A stretch of DNA of 64,000 bases. Origin: Stercorarius parasiticus. Taxonomy: Eukaryota > Chordata > Aves > Charadriiformes > Stercorariidae. The position numbers and the translations under genes were made by a program. The notes beneath the pieces are model-generated. The model saw only the letters and a list, made by a program, of their open reading frames with translations, was not told the DNA's origin and searched no databases. Each line of letters opens with the position of its first letter. Within the stretch, counting starts at the first letter, position 1. The DNA lies in contig VWZL01000187.1 of assembly GCA_013396915.1 (NCBI GenBank), positions 682,603-746,602 of the forward strand, in the 5' to 3' direction. Below are positions 39,410-53,945 of the stretch, piece after piece.

Positions 39410-40130
39410 TTTATCGTTCTTACTTTGTCAAGTCTACTAATAACACAAGAACATTGCGAAAAACTTTGTTTCTAAAGTTGCATGATTTCTTTTTCTTTTT
39501 TTTTTTTTTTTTTTTAAAAAAAGTTTCAGGCTGGTGATTCAGCTCCCCACAGCCTGCTGCCTTTGTCTCTCAACCTTCTCCTGCCAAGTGTCCTGACCTG
39601 CCTGCTGCTCGGTGAAGTGCAAGCTATCCTAGTATAGACAGGAATTAAACTACCAAGGGGCAGGCAGACTGCTCCTGCCAGTCAAACAGCTGGTGGACCT
39701 CCCCTGCAATGTCAGGAGAGCCCTTCTCCAAAAAGGGATCCACAGACTGAAAAAGAAGAAGAAATTCACAACTGCCAGGAGTTTTAATAGCCACAGCCAC
39801 TTAACGCTTGTGCTTTAAAGGAAGACATTTTTTAATTTTTTTTTTTTTTTAATAAGTCAGCATTGTGCTTTCAGAAGGAGAAACCAAGGAGACTGCAACC
39901 TTCAGACAGTAACAGTGTTACTACAGGATAAACTCCGCCACTCACTGGGAAAACTTCTGGACTTTCAATAAAATTTGACAGCTAGTAACTAAAAAACTGA
40001 CCTGGACTTTGCTGTTTCTCAACCACCATCTCCACAAACATAATGTATTGCTAAGTCCAAAAGTTAAAAAGGAAACAAAAATGGGAAAAAAAAAAAAGAT
40101 ACGGGTGAGGGGGGGGGAAGAGTACCCTAA
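39410..40130 (-). promoter_or_regulatory. FBXW7: Candidate FBXW7 gamma 5' UTR and promoter region
   Basis: Placed by position only, upstream of the gamma start; FBXW7 isoforms are known to use separate promoters. The stretch contains T20 then A7 (39496-39522), T15 (39836-39850), A12 (40086-40097) and G9 (40109-40117), with a GC-richer block at about 39530-39760. A CAGCTG E-box lies at 39687-39692, which would suit the muscle-enriched expression reported for gamma, but such hexamers are common. No TATA box or CpG island is evident. Confidence 0.3.
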
Positions 40131-43100
40131 AATGAAGGTATTGGCTCGAAACTTGCTCTTTTAATGAAAGTAGAGGCTATAATTTTATTTTCACCTACAT
40201 TGTGATTTTCAGCTCCTTCTTCCTGGCCCACCTTGCCTATGCACAGGTACTTCACCCTGCACAGACCCCCTGCCTTCCCTGCTGCTAGAGATGCAATGGT
40301 ACTGGAATATAGTCTTTTCTGGTCATCACTGGTTTGGGTACCAGTTTGCTCAGGCCTATCCATTACACTGATGGAAAGGAGAAGGTCCCTTCCTCCAAGA
40401 ACAGTGTCTCCCAAAGGATGGGGGGAAGCTCTGCCTGCCATTAGCAACAAACCTGACTGAGGGCCATTTTTCAGGAAAAAAGTGCTTAGTCCACTGAACA
40501 AAGCTAGAACAGCAAAGTCTATTACTCAGATTATCTGCAGTTAGTCTACTTCCATTTTAAATAATTTCTTGATTAAATTAGCTTTCCTACAATGCCTCTA
40601 GGTTCCCACAATCCCTTTCCGATCCCTATACTTGTACATGTTTCTTAAAAAATATATTAAAACTCTGAAAACCTTTTTGAGCAAAACTAAGGAGAAAGAG
40701 ACAAAAGTCTCTGAAAATGTCTTATGAAATTGCTGATAAAAGACACAGAAAACCATCAAAGCCCTTGTATGAACTGAGTCGGTACAGTCCAAAACACAGT
40801 GAATAAATGACCATTAAGAAATCTTACAAGTCCCTTTATGCACAAACCAGCAAAGATAATTAACTGTATAATTATATAAGGGCAAAAGAGAGTGTAGTAA
40901 TGCTTTAATGCTTGAAGCACAACACCGTAACTTGACAAAAGACAGCATTAAAATATGCCTGGTATTAGCATCTCCACTTAGCCCTTTGTTTCCCCTTCAA
41001 AAAGCCAAGCTGTGAGCATGCCTCACTGGCATATAGAGGGCCTCCCCTGACCAAACGTTTGCTTGTTGAATGCTTTTTACAAAAACAAAACACATATAAA
41101 AAAATCCCTAATGTTTCATTGAGTATATATACATTACGGTAAGCATTCACTTATAGAGTATCCTCCACTTATAACAAACTATCTTTCTCAGACAAACAAA
41201 AAAAATCTACACAGTATTTTCATGCACTGATATTTATTATTTTTTTTCTTTTCTATCATTCCATTCAAACGCCATTCCAAAGCACATTTAGGAATACATT
41301 TTCTTCTTTAAATTTCCTTCTTTATGCTTCATCCTATAGCTTACTATATAGTTTACCAGTAGCCTGTACTCAACAGCAACATGATCAGATCACAGTTTAT
41401 AGCTTCATTATGAATTACTTCATAAGTACGCTTTCACTTGGCTGGAGGACTTCGGAAAAGTGTCTTGGGCTATCAGTTTCACTCAAATAAGAAAACTTCC
41501 CTGAAGTACTTCAAAGAGGGAGGAAGAGTACCCTTTTGTTTCTACTTTGAATAACTGAAGTGAAGAACAGAGCCAAAACCCCAAAGAGATCAACTCACAT
41601 ATCCCTACTGATGTATCGTTCAAAAATAAGCAACAGGTCAGAGTTTTCCATTTTTGATATACCAGTCACTATCTCAATCGTTCCAACAAAGTTGGAAGTT
41701 TAATAAAATGTATTTATATTAATATAATTTGAGATCTGAATAGTAAGCATGCAACATGACAAGATCAGATACAGTATTTCGTACAAAGCAAACCTCAGAT
41801 ACTAGTTTAATAAGTACTCAATATTTCATTTAATTTCATACAGAAATGTCTCTGTGTGCGTGCACTAAGAGAAACTGCTTAAAAACTCAGTTTTTAAAGA
41901 TTATTTCATTGTGCAATTGCTGAAAGGAAAATTTGACAGTGTGGCAGGTCACTATTTCAGTACCAGCTGTTATTAGTTGATATTAGAACCTCGTATCTTA
42001 CTACTTTACACACGTACTCCCTCCTTTTTGTCTTTTCTTTTTTTTAATATTAGCTCATAACCAAAGTGGAAAACAGGAACGTAACTTTGCTCTTTTACAC
42101 ATTTACATACAATTGGGGAGCAGACAAGACTGAAATATGGCATTCTCCAAGCACCGCTCACAGCACAAGTCCTCAGTCACAGGTTCTCCTCACACCTCTG
42201 AAAAGGCAAAACTCTAATTGTCAGCCCTTCTTCCTTTGTTGTCTGAGATAAAAGTTGCAAAAGTGCATTAGTTTTTCCTCAGGAACTTCCAAACTATTCT
42301 AGAATAATTCCACAGGGACACACTTGTATCTGAAAAGAAGTATCATGTTCACATTCAGTGTAGTCCCCTTTCTAAGTGGACAAAGCCAAAGCAATATAAC
42401 CAATCTAACAAAGCTAGATTTCACACTTTACCAAAGTAATAAGGAAAAGCTTCAGTTTTTATCCCTGCCTACTTCCCCCTCCCTTTTTTATCATCGTCTC
42501 CCAGAAAAAACACTCGCACTAGCAGATGAGAACTTGTTGGCCCAATTTTATTTCCATGTATCATCACTTCTTTTTAGTCTCAGATTTGCTACACATTACT
42601 GACTGTAGGTATTATTGTCTTACAGTAATGTTTAAAGGCCGCAAGCTATGCTGGACAGCTATAAACATTTAATAAGTGAAAGTCCTTAGCCTGAAAATAC
42701 AACATGGTCTAAATTGAGCAGTAAGAGGGTGTAACAGGAGGACAAAAATGGAGAGGGTTGGCTATCTTAGAAGTGTCAGGAATATATTGCATATACTAGG
42801 TATCGCTTATTTTTGTATTTATTACGCATATAATTCTAATTTAAGCTCCAAATGTAAAGTTTGAAGAGGCACTCTGTTGCTTTTATCTTTAAAAGTGTGG
42901 GGTTTTTAATATTATACAGGGTGAGAACACGGATAAACTTGACAAATGTGAAACTATGAAAATTTGAACTTTAAAGCTCTATAATAAATTTCCCTAACAT
43001 CCTGTATCTAAATGAAGTGGGGCTGATTTCCAATGATGCTCTTTTTAGGCGCCCACCTGTCATTTTAATCAGAAGATCACAATTGAAATCAGATCACTTT

Positions 43101-46100
43101 ATTTAGATGTATACAAGTGCCTGAAAACTTGAATTTGAAAATACTAGTTTCAGATTGTCATGGATTATTAACTTAAACTTAAGAATCCAGAAGATTCCTC
43201 TTTCTTTTTGGCCAGTCTAGTGAAGAGACGTCTTTGTAAAATGAAAGCATGTAGCAATAACAATAATTTTTATACCTTCAGAGTAATTCAAAGTGATCCT
43301 GTAGCAGAGCTTTTTAGGAGCTGTTTACTAGAAAGCAAATTTTACAAAATCAATTAGCTCATTCAGCATATTTAACTCAGGAAGGCCATGGTTTTAAGAC
43401 ATGGATCTAAGAATTTACCCCAAAAACGAAAACCAGCTTACTCAAACTTTACACAATCTTCTCCTAGAGCTGACAATTGTTTTGCATGCTAACATTACTG
43501 GAAAAAAATAAACAAACTCATGACATTTTAGTATGGTGACAAAACAGTAGAAGACCAAGAGAGACCTAAATAAAGTATTTGCAAGTATAGAAAGATTAAA
43601 CGCAGAAAGCAGAACCCCAGTTTTTCCACAGTTCTTAACATCGGCGGTGAACAGCTGCCCTCAAATGGATAAAACAGAGTACTGCAACATTTTAAAAGTC
43701 ACCTCAAAATAGTAATAGCAGCATAATAATCCTTTGAGTATATTTGATAATATACTTCCTAAATAACACTTTTAGTAAGCTCTGCATAGCTGTGACATAA
43801 AGAACGCACTATAATTTACATTATACACAAGCCTTATTGCTCCCTTGATACTCATGCTGGTCCCTGCCCATGTGTAGAAAGAGCAAGAACCATTTTGTTA
43901 GCAAAGCAAGACAGTCTACAATACACTAGTAACTACTCTTATAGAGCGACTGTGGTCCCAAGTTTATTTATGCAAGGGGTTTCTAATATCAGTATACCAA
44001 TAGCTCCTAAATAATACATTGCATATTAGCTGCTTTGGACAGGCAAATGAATAAGCTGTGTAGAAAAAAGGCACTGCTGTACAAAACTAACTGCAACTGT
44101 ATTAGTAGAGTTGCACACAAAAAACTATTGCTCTAAAGACTCTCTATTGTATCCAAGTTTACCCAACAGAAAAATCCACACGTGTAAGAAAACACAGTGA
44201 CCCAGACCCCTGAAGAGGGTATGAGGAGAATCAATGGAGAGGATCATTTTGATCTCACGAGATCAGAATTCCCTAAGAATGTACGCTTGAACAGCATACA
44301 AAAGGGGTAAAACTACTAGTAAAACATGCAAACTGATTGCTTTCTCTGTAATTCAGGGGAAAAAACTAAGTGCGGTACTGTTGTATCACAAGCAACAGAA
44401 CCAACAAAGCCTGGCTCCAGATGAGATTGTCATGCCAGTTTGAATTGTGCTTGAATTACACTACGGCTTCTCCAAGGCCTTACAGTCCCAAAACGTCAGG
44501 CAATCTACATGGAAGAGTCATTCTGAACAGCCCAGCCATAGCAAAGCTTTATTTCAGGCTTATGCCTTAACTATGAGTTTTGGCTAATAAATGTCTTCTA
44601 CAGTGTGAAGTAAGGAAAAAACGTCAACTGAACCTTTTTACATGGTCAGAGGAAAAACCAATTCCACAAGGATTCAATGAAGTCTAACCCAGTGATGGTC
44701 ACCCCGTAGACTTCTTCCTCAGCAGATGCATTAATAAAACCCTTTCCCACCTACCCTCTAGTTCCCTTGAAAGCTTGTGTAATCTTAATCTCTCTCTCTC
44801 TGCCAAATTGGGTGAAAACTAGTCAAGAGATGCATAAGCTCTGGAAGGGAAGAAAGACAATGACAGGCAGATGTCTCAACTGCACAAGCTTTGTTTTCTT
44901 TGGCGACGTAGTGGAGAAGAATATAGATTTTAATTTGGACTCACTCAGATGACACTTCCTGGTTATAATTCTGGCTCTGGAACTGTACTGAGGCACGGCC
45001 ATTAATAACTACTGGGATGAAGAAGGTTGGTGTTGAGACAAACAGGTCAGATGGAGATTCTAGGAACAAAAGGAGAAGAGCAGCACCTCCCCTCCTTGCT
45101 CTAGCCATTTTATTCCAAACTCTTCCTTAAACTGGCTATATAACTTGTCAGGTTTGTGAGCTCTGAAATGACTCCAGTAAGCAGGATATATGAAAATCCT
45201 CAATTTTTTTTGTTGCTGAATTATTTTTCCACTAGATTAGCAAATGTAAACAGCTCACAAAGCAGCCAGATGCACGATGAGACAAATAGCAAAAGTGTTT
45301 GGAAGTGGAGGGTAGTCAAGACCTCCACCTTTGAGCAACAATGAGCTATTAGATCGCCTCTCTTTGTCCGTAGATCCCTTAGCATGCAATACTGGTCCCA
45401 AAGAGACGACAATGTTAAAAGCTTCCTAGGTATCTCAGCAAATACAGAATTTAATCTCAAAAGAAAGTGAAGGGAACATGCAGGTACGTGCAGCTATAGG
45501 CATGGGATCTGCCCTCAGTCACAACAGTACTAGTGCAAAAGAGCATTTGAGAAATAACAAGGGACCGTTTGCACAAGCTAACTTTTTGTAAGATCACATT
45601 AAGTGTTTATGAAAGAAAAATAAAGACTGTCTAGTAAACTGTGTATTGGGGAAACTATATAATATTAATACTAATGACGCTATTGTATCATTAAAACATA
45701 CTTAACCATGCACATTTAAAAAAAATAATTCCATCCATATTTAGACATCTCTGTAAGTATATATAATCATTTGAAACCAGAAGCCTATATAATTTGGCTT
45801 TACTCCACAAGCCTCCTACCTTTCTTTACTGTACAATGTGATCTTGTTGTCATTGTCACTTTTTTTTTTAAACTATCTTTAAAGCATGTGTCTTCATTTC
45901 TTCATCAAACATTTCAGAAAACATTCCAGGTATGTAACAGAAATCCAGCTGCATCATCTTGCGTTTTACAAATATTCCAGAAATGTCTGCTCAGTCCTCA
46001 ATGGCTATAATATGACTTGTTGGATAAGCAAGTTCAACTCTTTGGCCTAGTCAGAGTTGCACCAGCTGTTAAAAACAATTGCTACAGCTGCTCTGCAGGA

Positions 46101-49100
46101 ATTTATTTGCTGACCACTTATTTGTGCTGTTGTTGCACCTTTAAATAAAGCTGAGACAAGAATTAAGAACTACAACAACAGGTAGAGAAGCCATGCAATA
46201 TTTAACACTGGATTAAAATGCAAGTCAAATTCCCAACCGAGGACAAACTGGGGGAAGAGAAAGCAGGTATTTTTATTAGTAAGGAGGCTGCTTTTATGGA
46301 AAAGGAAGATAGGAAACTGAAAAATTAGTTTTCCATATGGTAATTCAGTTTTTCTTATCACTGTATCACTCTTCCATGTAAAATGAAAAGACTTTCAATG
46401 AGAAATTCTCTACTTATATACATACACGCACAAAATACACACAAGGCAGTACCAAAATATTTAAAACATGATTATCGGTTTCTGAATAGTGTCCAAAAAG
46501 CACTGCCAAAATTTAGGTTTGGACTTAGAATTTTCTTCCTTTCTACATATTAAAAGGGAAAATGAACAATCCTCAAAACTTCAGAAAGGTGTTAAAAATA
46601 TTTCTTCCACCTAATGCACCTAAAAAAAATATTTATTTATTCTATAGTGAAAAATTCTGTCCAGATACCATTTATTCAGCATTAAAAAAAATTCCTCTTG
46701 TATGAAGCCTGACAACATAGTAACACTCTTCATATTAGCTATATTATCTACTGTCAAAATAAAAGGTTGAACAATGCAAAGAATTGCATTTTGTATGTTT
46801 GAAACAATATAGATATCAAGGTCTATTTTGATACAAGCTTGTGTTTTTTCTTACTAGAACTGTACAATGCACATAAATCTAACAAATGTAACAACTGATT
46901 GTTATACTGGCACTCATTTGATAGCACCAAATTAAGCTATATAATCCTTTTCAGCTGGTTAACAGCATACTGCAAAGGGGTGTGAGGCTATTTATAAAGC
47001 TCAAGATATGCGAAGCAAAGAATGTCTAAAGAATGCCTACAGAAAGAAGCAGGTACTTTGTGGAAGGACTGTCACTCTTGGTTGGTATGGTTGCCACCTT
47101 GATCTTTTATTTGTCTTCTTTTTTCCCCACTCTTTTTTTTTTTCCTTTTTAGAGGAAAGGAAAGCCTTGCCTTTATTTTTTATTTTATAAAAACTGGCCT
47201 TCTCCAGTTTGTTCAAATATCAGTTATTATTTAAAATGCTTATGAGTATTTAACAGAAACTGACTTTTTGTATATGGACAACCAAATCCAGCTTTGAGTT
47301 TACTGGCTGGCTGATACTCTGACTTCAAACCCTACCAGCAAAGTGCAGTGCAGCAGTACCAAAGTCTGACTGGCACAGCATAGGAAGTTTCAACAGTCTG
47401 TCCTCCAAAACAGATACACATGCACGCATGTAAACACAGCGTTTAGTGTACTTGCTGCAGGACGTGTAATACTAGCAGTTTACACCAAAGCCAAAAATTG
47501 TGCAGATGGGTGAACGCTTCAGGGTAACAACTGAAAGCGTCCTTGCTTTGGATGAAGTCCAGCTTAAAGAGAAGGAACAACATTATTACATTTGGCAAGA
47601 ATGAGGGATCCATAATGAACAATGTTAAGTCTCATTTCTTCCATTCGGGTGTGTCACTTCCATTTTCTTAATTTCATTTTTATTTATTCATTTTAATTAA
47701 GTGAATTATTTTCTGTGTGCTTTAGAAAATCTGACCAAGGGATCAGAACTGAAGGACTTACAACATTGGCAAAAAGAGTGTTTATTATTTGTTGGTTTTT
47801 AATTTTTTTTTTAAGTACTCAATATATTTGGGTCAATAATGATCATGGTAGCTGTCATTGTCAAGGGAGACTCCATAATTTAAGTGAGAAGAACAAAGGG
47901 TCACCTGGCCACTTCCAAACACAGAAAACCAGTGGCTGGATGACACAGGAATAAGAATGTGATGGTCGCTTACAGGAAACGTTGCTCATACTTTACTTAA
48001 AAGTAGTAATGACTTCTGATAATGAATAAGGTGGAATTTATCCCTGCTGGCAATCTGTGGTGGTGGTCGGTGCATTTTCCACTTTAGCAGAGGCACCAGA
48101 GATTCAACAAATGTATTAAAATTTAATAAGCACTAACAGAGCAATATTTCATGACACAGCTGAAAAGCATAGCCCCTGTCTCCCAAGACTGAATTACATT
48201 GAATATTACCAAAAAACACTATTTGCTCTTTTCATATTGTGGAATATACAGTCAGATAGTAAAGTCAGTAGAAAACATCAACTTTTAGTAAGGACAAGCA
48301 TAAAAATAAGCAAGGTTCTATAAAGTAGTTGGTTTGGACCAGCTTGACTTGGGATAGAAATCTTTGTAGTTCCTTAGTAATTGTGTCCTTCTCAGATCCT
48401 CTCCCTCTTCCCAATTCTTGTTACAAACTAAGGAAACAAAATTTAGAATTAGCGAGAAGAGGAGAAAGGAGAAATAAGAGAAGTAAGAACAGAAGAGATG
48501 CCTGACAGCAACGTCTTCCACTTGTATTTCAGTGCTTATTATGGAGATACCCATCTATGCACAAGAACCTTTAAAATCTCAGTATCAATTAACTATATGT
48601 AACATTACATCCTAAGTTGCACTATACAGAGTCAATGCACAAAAAGTTTTATAGAGATTATTTTAGCATAAAGCACATTTTACAATAATTTCATGAAGTC
48701 TTGAACTTGTTTGGCCAGGAGAGAATGGGCAGAAATCTAGCAAAATTTGCATAAAGTTTATGAAGTTTAGACAGTGTTCTCATTAACCACACTACAGACA
48801 AGAAGGGAGAAAATGCTTACAACAGAGAGAACAGTTTATAGAAACACTGGTTCTAGGTTTTATATGGATTTTTCTAATAGAAATTTCACCAGTAAGGGAA
48901 ACAATAAAACATTCACATGCAACCTGAACAAAACGTAATGGCAGATTAATAAATCTACACAAAACGCATGTTGTATCACTGCTACACAAGCGTAGCTTCA
49001 TGCACAGATCAGACACCACATACTACCAAAGAAAAACAGTTCATGTGTCAAAAATCATTCCTTTGTCAATAGACGTTAGGTGCTGGTTGTTCAAACATTC

Positions 49101-52100
49101 TGCTAAGACAGCTTGGAAATTTCAGTTTTAAGCATTCTGCCTGTTCAGAAATTATTAAACTAGCATATAAATTGACATTGTCTAGTTTTCCTCCTTCTAC
49201 TCAAGTATTTGTAAAGATATGTAAATTACTTTACTGTGCACAGTTTGCTGAATAGCAACATGTTCTGCAGATAATGAAAAGTCTCCTACAGAAATGAAGG
49301 ACGTATAGCTATTTTGCAGACTACAGTGAGAGAGAAATGCATCAGGAAAAAATGTTAGTCCTGCAGCAGCTGTTAAACATAATTCTGGTCCTCAGATCAC
49401 CTTCTGTCCCTCTGGCCCTCTAAGCTTATTTCAGATCTCATCATTTTATAAGTATAAAACATCAGTGAACACAAGAAATGTACTGATCATAACTTATATT
49501 TTTAAACATACACTTCAAATTCATAGCCAAAAGAATATTTATCTCCTTCCATTTGGGAAGAGGGGGTGTCAACAAACCCAAAAACTAACTCACCAGCAAA
49601 AGTTTTACTTTCTTCACACTTCGATTCATCATTTGCATCAAGTTTCATAACCAGTAATACCAACTGCAGTTAAGCCCCAAAAGGTGAAGCAGCTTAAAAT
49701 TGACACTCAGAGCAACAGCATCCTGTTACTGACAAAATGCTCAGTAAATACAGCTGTATCACTACAGGCTGGAGATATTTGGGCTAACGATCACATCAGG
49801 CAACAGCACCTGCCACATAGTCAAGAACAACATAAGGAACAAATGGCATATTTAAGTGGGGCAGAGCTCCCTCCCAAATGTATTTGTTAGACAAGCCATG
49901 TATCCCAACAACAGTAAGCATACTGAAAGTATTCTCGGGCACATTTTCATGATTTCTACTTCATAATGTTGTTGCCATATAATTGGTGAGTTGAAATGTT
50001 GAAATGGTATTTCTGCATTTTTTTTTCCTTTTTTTTTTTCTAAAAAAAAAAGCTCATTTTCATTTTGAGAGCAAAGATGCAGAGCAAAAACCATGTAGGT
50101 GCCTAACTAACTCTTACTTCAAAGCCTATGAAAAAGCGTGTGACTACAAGACACTGCTTCAAGTAGTTATCCTGAAGGTATCAATTTAATTAATTCTACA
50201 TAAAGTAAATTGATACAGCAGTTTGAGTAATACCGGCAAGTTCCTTTTCAATATTTACCTTTAAGGAGCTCTGCCTAGGCCAAGCAACTAAAAGACAATT
50301 CAAGTCTATATAACCTTGTGGCAATGCATCAATACTGAGCAAGTCTAAACTAAGAGGTTGTTTCCCCGCGCCCCTAAAAGGTGCCTGGCATCTTTTCTGC
50401 TTTAGGGAACTGCTGGAAACACAGCTGCGAACAACCAACCAACAAGGCTACAAAAGAATTACGCACATATTCAGAAGAAACTACTGGACATGTCTGGTAA
50501 GAACCACTGTGAAATAAGGAAGGGATACACTCTGAGCCACAGGCTTCACTGCAAACAAGGTGCAAATGTACCTTGTCAGACATCTGTACAGACAAATCTG
50601 GCACAATCAAAAGCTCTGTAGGTTTATTTTCCAGCGTGGCTAGTTGAGGTCAATCCCTTGACTGGAGTTGAAAGACTGACCTCAGTTATTGGCACAGAAG
50701 TAGAAAATTGCTTGTGCCTTGCTCAGCTAGCAAGGAATCTCTGTAACGGAAAACTAGATGAGAAACTAAATCAGCACTTTCTCTTTTCACATCAAAAAAC
50801 ATGGTGGGGGACAAGGAATCAATTAAAATCTACTTATTAAATACAATCTTGTAATCAAAACTATGACCCAAACTGTCAGCATCAATGTTTTCTGTTAAAC
50901 TACTTTTCCTCCTTCCCAAGCACTGATATTCTTGACTTTCCTTTCTGTACACATTTACTTACTTCACAAATTACACATTAGCACTGTAATTTAATTCTGT
51001 AGTAATATTTGTAAAATCATACTGAGAAGAGGTAAGACGCACTTCATTAAGGAAAAGAAAAAACAGAATTTATTATAAAAGAAATTCCTGTCCTTTGACT
51101 GCAAGTGACAGTTTAACCTAACAGTTAAATTTAATTACTGGGTATTTGAAGAACTTTGTATGAGAAAGCTGAACTGGATAACCAAGCTCTTAATGACCTA
51201 CGAACTATAACAGGGATAACCCCTTTACTACAAGTAGAGCCCACGTATCAATTAACAAGCTTCATGATCCGCTTACAGAGTAGGAAAAATTAGCAGAGCG
51301 GCAATTATTTAACATCAGTTTTACCTGCAAGTGAAGGTGTAAGAGCAATTCTACTTACAAAAGGCAAAAGTACAGCTAAACCTCTGCAAGCCTTGGGCAG
51401 CAAATGAAGCCATTACTTCACACAGTCAAGTAAAATCAGAGCAAGTGAGAAGTACTTTTCAAAAGTGTTGGTACTTGTAGTAAAGAAGCGTGATGCAGGT
51501 TAGTACAGATGGGGAAGGACCTTGCTGTATACAGAGAAACTGAGAATCTGCATTCCTTCCACGGATGCTTTAATATTTAACAAACTACATCTCAATGACA
51601 GTTGCATAACCTTTCCGAATGATCCTGCACGCTTGGAATCATTAGCAACTAAACTGTGTAGTATACAAATGAGAAAGAAGTCAAAGGTTAAAAGTGTTGA
51701 TTGATATTAATCTCAGAGTATTAATATTTCTAATGTTATTATAGTCCAATATAAAAATAAGGCTCAATAACCCAAGAGTAAAAAAAAATAAATTTAAGAC
51801 AGCAAAACTTGCTCCAAAATAACGAAATTGTCATGGTAATGCAATAGTAATTCTGACAGACAGTTGTAAAGACCATTTATTGTTTATCTTAAGTCATTTA
51901 CTTATTTAACTCATTATATTTAGTGCTGTAGTTCAGAATAACCAAGGAAGAAGAAAATTTGCCAGTTCCTAAGCTTTCAAAGAAAGCGATGCAAAAGAAG
52001 CTTTAATTAAAAAGGAGAATCCCGGGGAGAAGCAAAAGGAAAAAAAATATATTGCTAATGTATTTTAATTTTTTTTTTTTAACAATCAGAGCAATTCTTA

Positions 52101-53770
52101 ACCTATATCCTTTTTGACACAGCTTTAGCTGAATTATTACTTAATTTAAAAACCCCTTAAAGCATTGACTGTTACGACAACTCAGGAGATGAAAGGCATG
52201 AAGACTCTACATACCCTATGTGTGATCCCTGCAAAAAAAAGATGAAAAAAAAGAATCTCTCTTTATCATATAAAGTTTTTCTCTTTCTCCTGTGAACTCC
52301 GAGCAGGGAACTATATATTGCATTCTCATCACACAAGCCATCTGAAAACGTTTAATACTTATCTTTAAAGGAAATATTCCTACATCATTTCATACACTAG
52401 AAACGGATTTCTTCACAAATGAAAAATATTGAGTCCTTCTGTTACAGTTGTATTTATTCCCTAGACTTAAAAAACATGCTTCAAGTTTTTAGTTGCAAGG
52501 GCAGGAAAAACCTTTGCAAAGGAACACTGCATAAGTCTCTGTAGGCCTGCAGCAAAGCAATAGCAGCCCCCTCTGCTGCTCAGAATAGGAAAAAAATACT
52601 AACATACACCGTTAGAATAACACCACCCCACCTACACACAATATTGCAATCTTCCCTCAATTGTGTGTACTGCCTGTACACAAAACAAAAAACTACTTCC
52701 AGTGATCAGCATTTCTCTAATCATCCTTTATTTCCCCCTATCCCTACAAAGCTTTTAGTCTATTAACATTCTGACAATAACTGCAAACTTTCACACAGGA
52801 GTCCCTTTTCACTTCACATATACACAAACTGCTGAACACAATCTTAAATTTTCTTTGCTTTTAAAAATTAATGCTATCCTTCCACACAAAGCCAAAAACC
52901 ACTGAAAAAATAAATCCTTTATATCCTTGTGGCTCTACGTACTAGCTTGGACCAAGCACTTCACAGTAAAAAAATATGGCCCAGTCTGCGCTATTTGAGA
53001 GCTCAAAGCCATGTACGTGAGCGTGGCTTTAGATTTGTTTCAGAACTTGACATGGACATCCTGTTCTACTCCACTGAAGTTAACCCAGCTTATTTATTCT
53101 GTGTCTGCTCCCTCCATTCTCCGGGGCCAACAAACAAGCAAGAAAAGAGCACCATTACTTACACGCTCACACCCAGTGACTTACAGCCAAACCCACAGTA
53201 TGGTACCCAGAATCAGAAGATGCTGCAATCAAAGCACACCTTTTTTACAAGAAAATTAAGCTGCTTCTCAGCTTTTACCATTGTTGTATGTAATATATGT
53301 TACATAGGAAAGGCACCTACTAAAAAAAAATCATCTTACTACCTTTAGTAATGAAGAAAATGCTCAAATATGGCAACTGCTGAAGGGGTATCAAAGTGTT
53401 TTTTGTGGTTGTAGATCCAACTATACCAGAATTTTTCATCTTCATTTTAGCTAATCTGTTTTCTGGTTCTTAGGAAGCTCTGGTTAACCAACAAAGCAAT
53501 CACCATCACAGCCCACAATCCTGTAACACGCAAACCTGCATTTGAAGAGGACACTAACTCGGAAATTTAGTGGAGGGTTCTGCATGCAGAATGTCTCACT
53601 GCTATTGAGGAGTCACCATCACAATCCAAACAGTTAGCACACAGATATCGTTTCACATTCATATACCCTAATTTGCTAAGTTTCATGACAGACTCAATAG
53701 AAGAAAAGGAAATAAATGTTGAAGAGGGGTTTTGTTGCAAAGACTCTTGCTGAACAGCACCTGTTGTCCA
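40131..53770. other. Intron between alpha and gamma first exons, no further exon recognised
   Basis: The beta-specific first exon, which encodes a hydrophobic membrane-anchoring N-terminus, might be expected between alpha and gamma. I searched by eye for it on the minus strand and did not find it. A minus frame of 124 codons at 40127-40501 matches nothing known. Simple repeats include a TC tract at about 44789-44801 and a T/A-rich tract at about 50019-50051. No RNA gene or repeat family was recognised. Confidence 0.5.
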
Positions 53771-53945
53771 GAATCATAGAATCTGTTAGGTTGGAAGGGA
53801 CCTTTAAAGGTCATCTAGTCCAGCCCCCCTGCAGTAAGCAGGGACATCTTCAACTAGATCAGGTTGCTCAGAGCCTCATCAAGCCTGGCCTTGAATGTCT
53901 CCAGGGATGGTCTCTCCACCACCTCTCTGGGCAACCTAGCCCAGG
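53771..53945 (-). mobile_element. CR1 LINE fragment (3' end)
   Basis: Starts GAATCATAGAATCTGTTAGG, then TTGGAAGGGACCTTTAAAGG and CATCTAGTCCAGCCCCCCTG. The CAGTAAGCAGGGACATCTTC signature and ACTAGATCAGGTTGCTCAGAG block mark a subfamily different from the other copies. The match fades after CTCTCTGGGCAACCTAG. It is a 5'-truncated copy of about 175 bp in the same orientation as FBXW7, with no coding potential of its own. Confidence 0.93.

Noticed and set aside
39231..39440. 69-codon plus-strand open frame
   Set aside because: It lies antisense to the FBXW7 gamma exon; the coding signal belongs to the minus strand, with a matching peptide, start and donor.
52929..53348. 139-codon plus-strand open frame, the third longest in the window
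   Set aside because: It opens with GTG rather than ATG, resembles no family, has no splice borders and lies in ordinary AT-rich intron.
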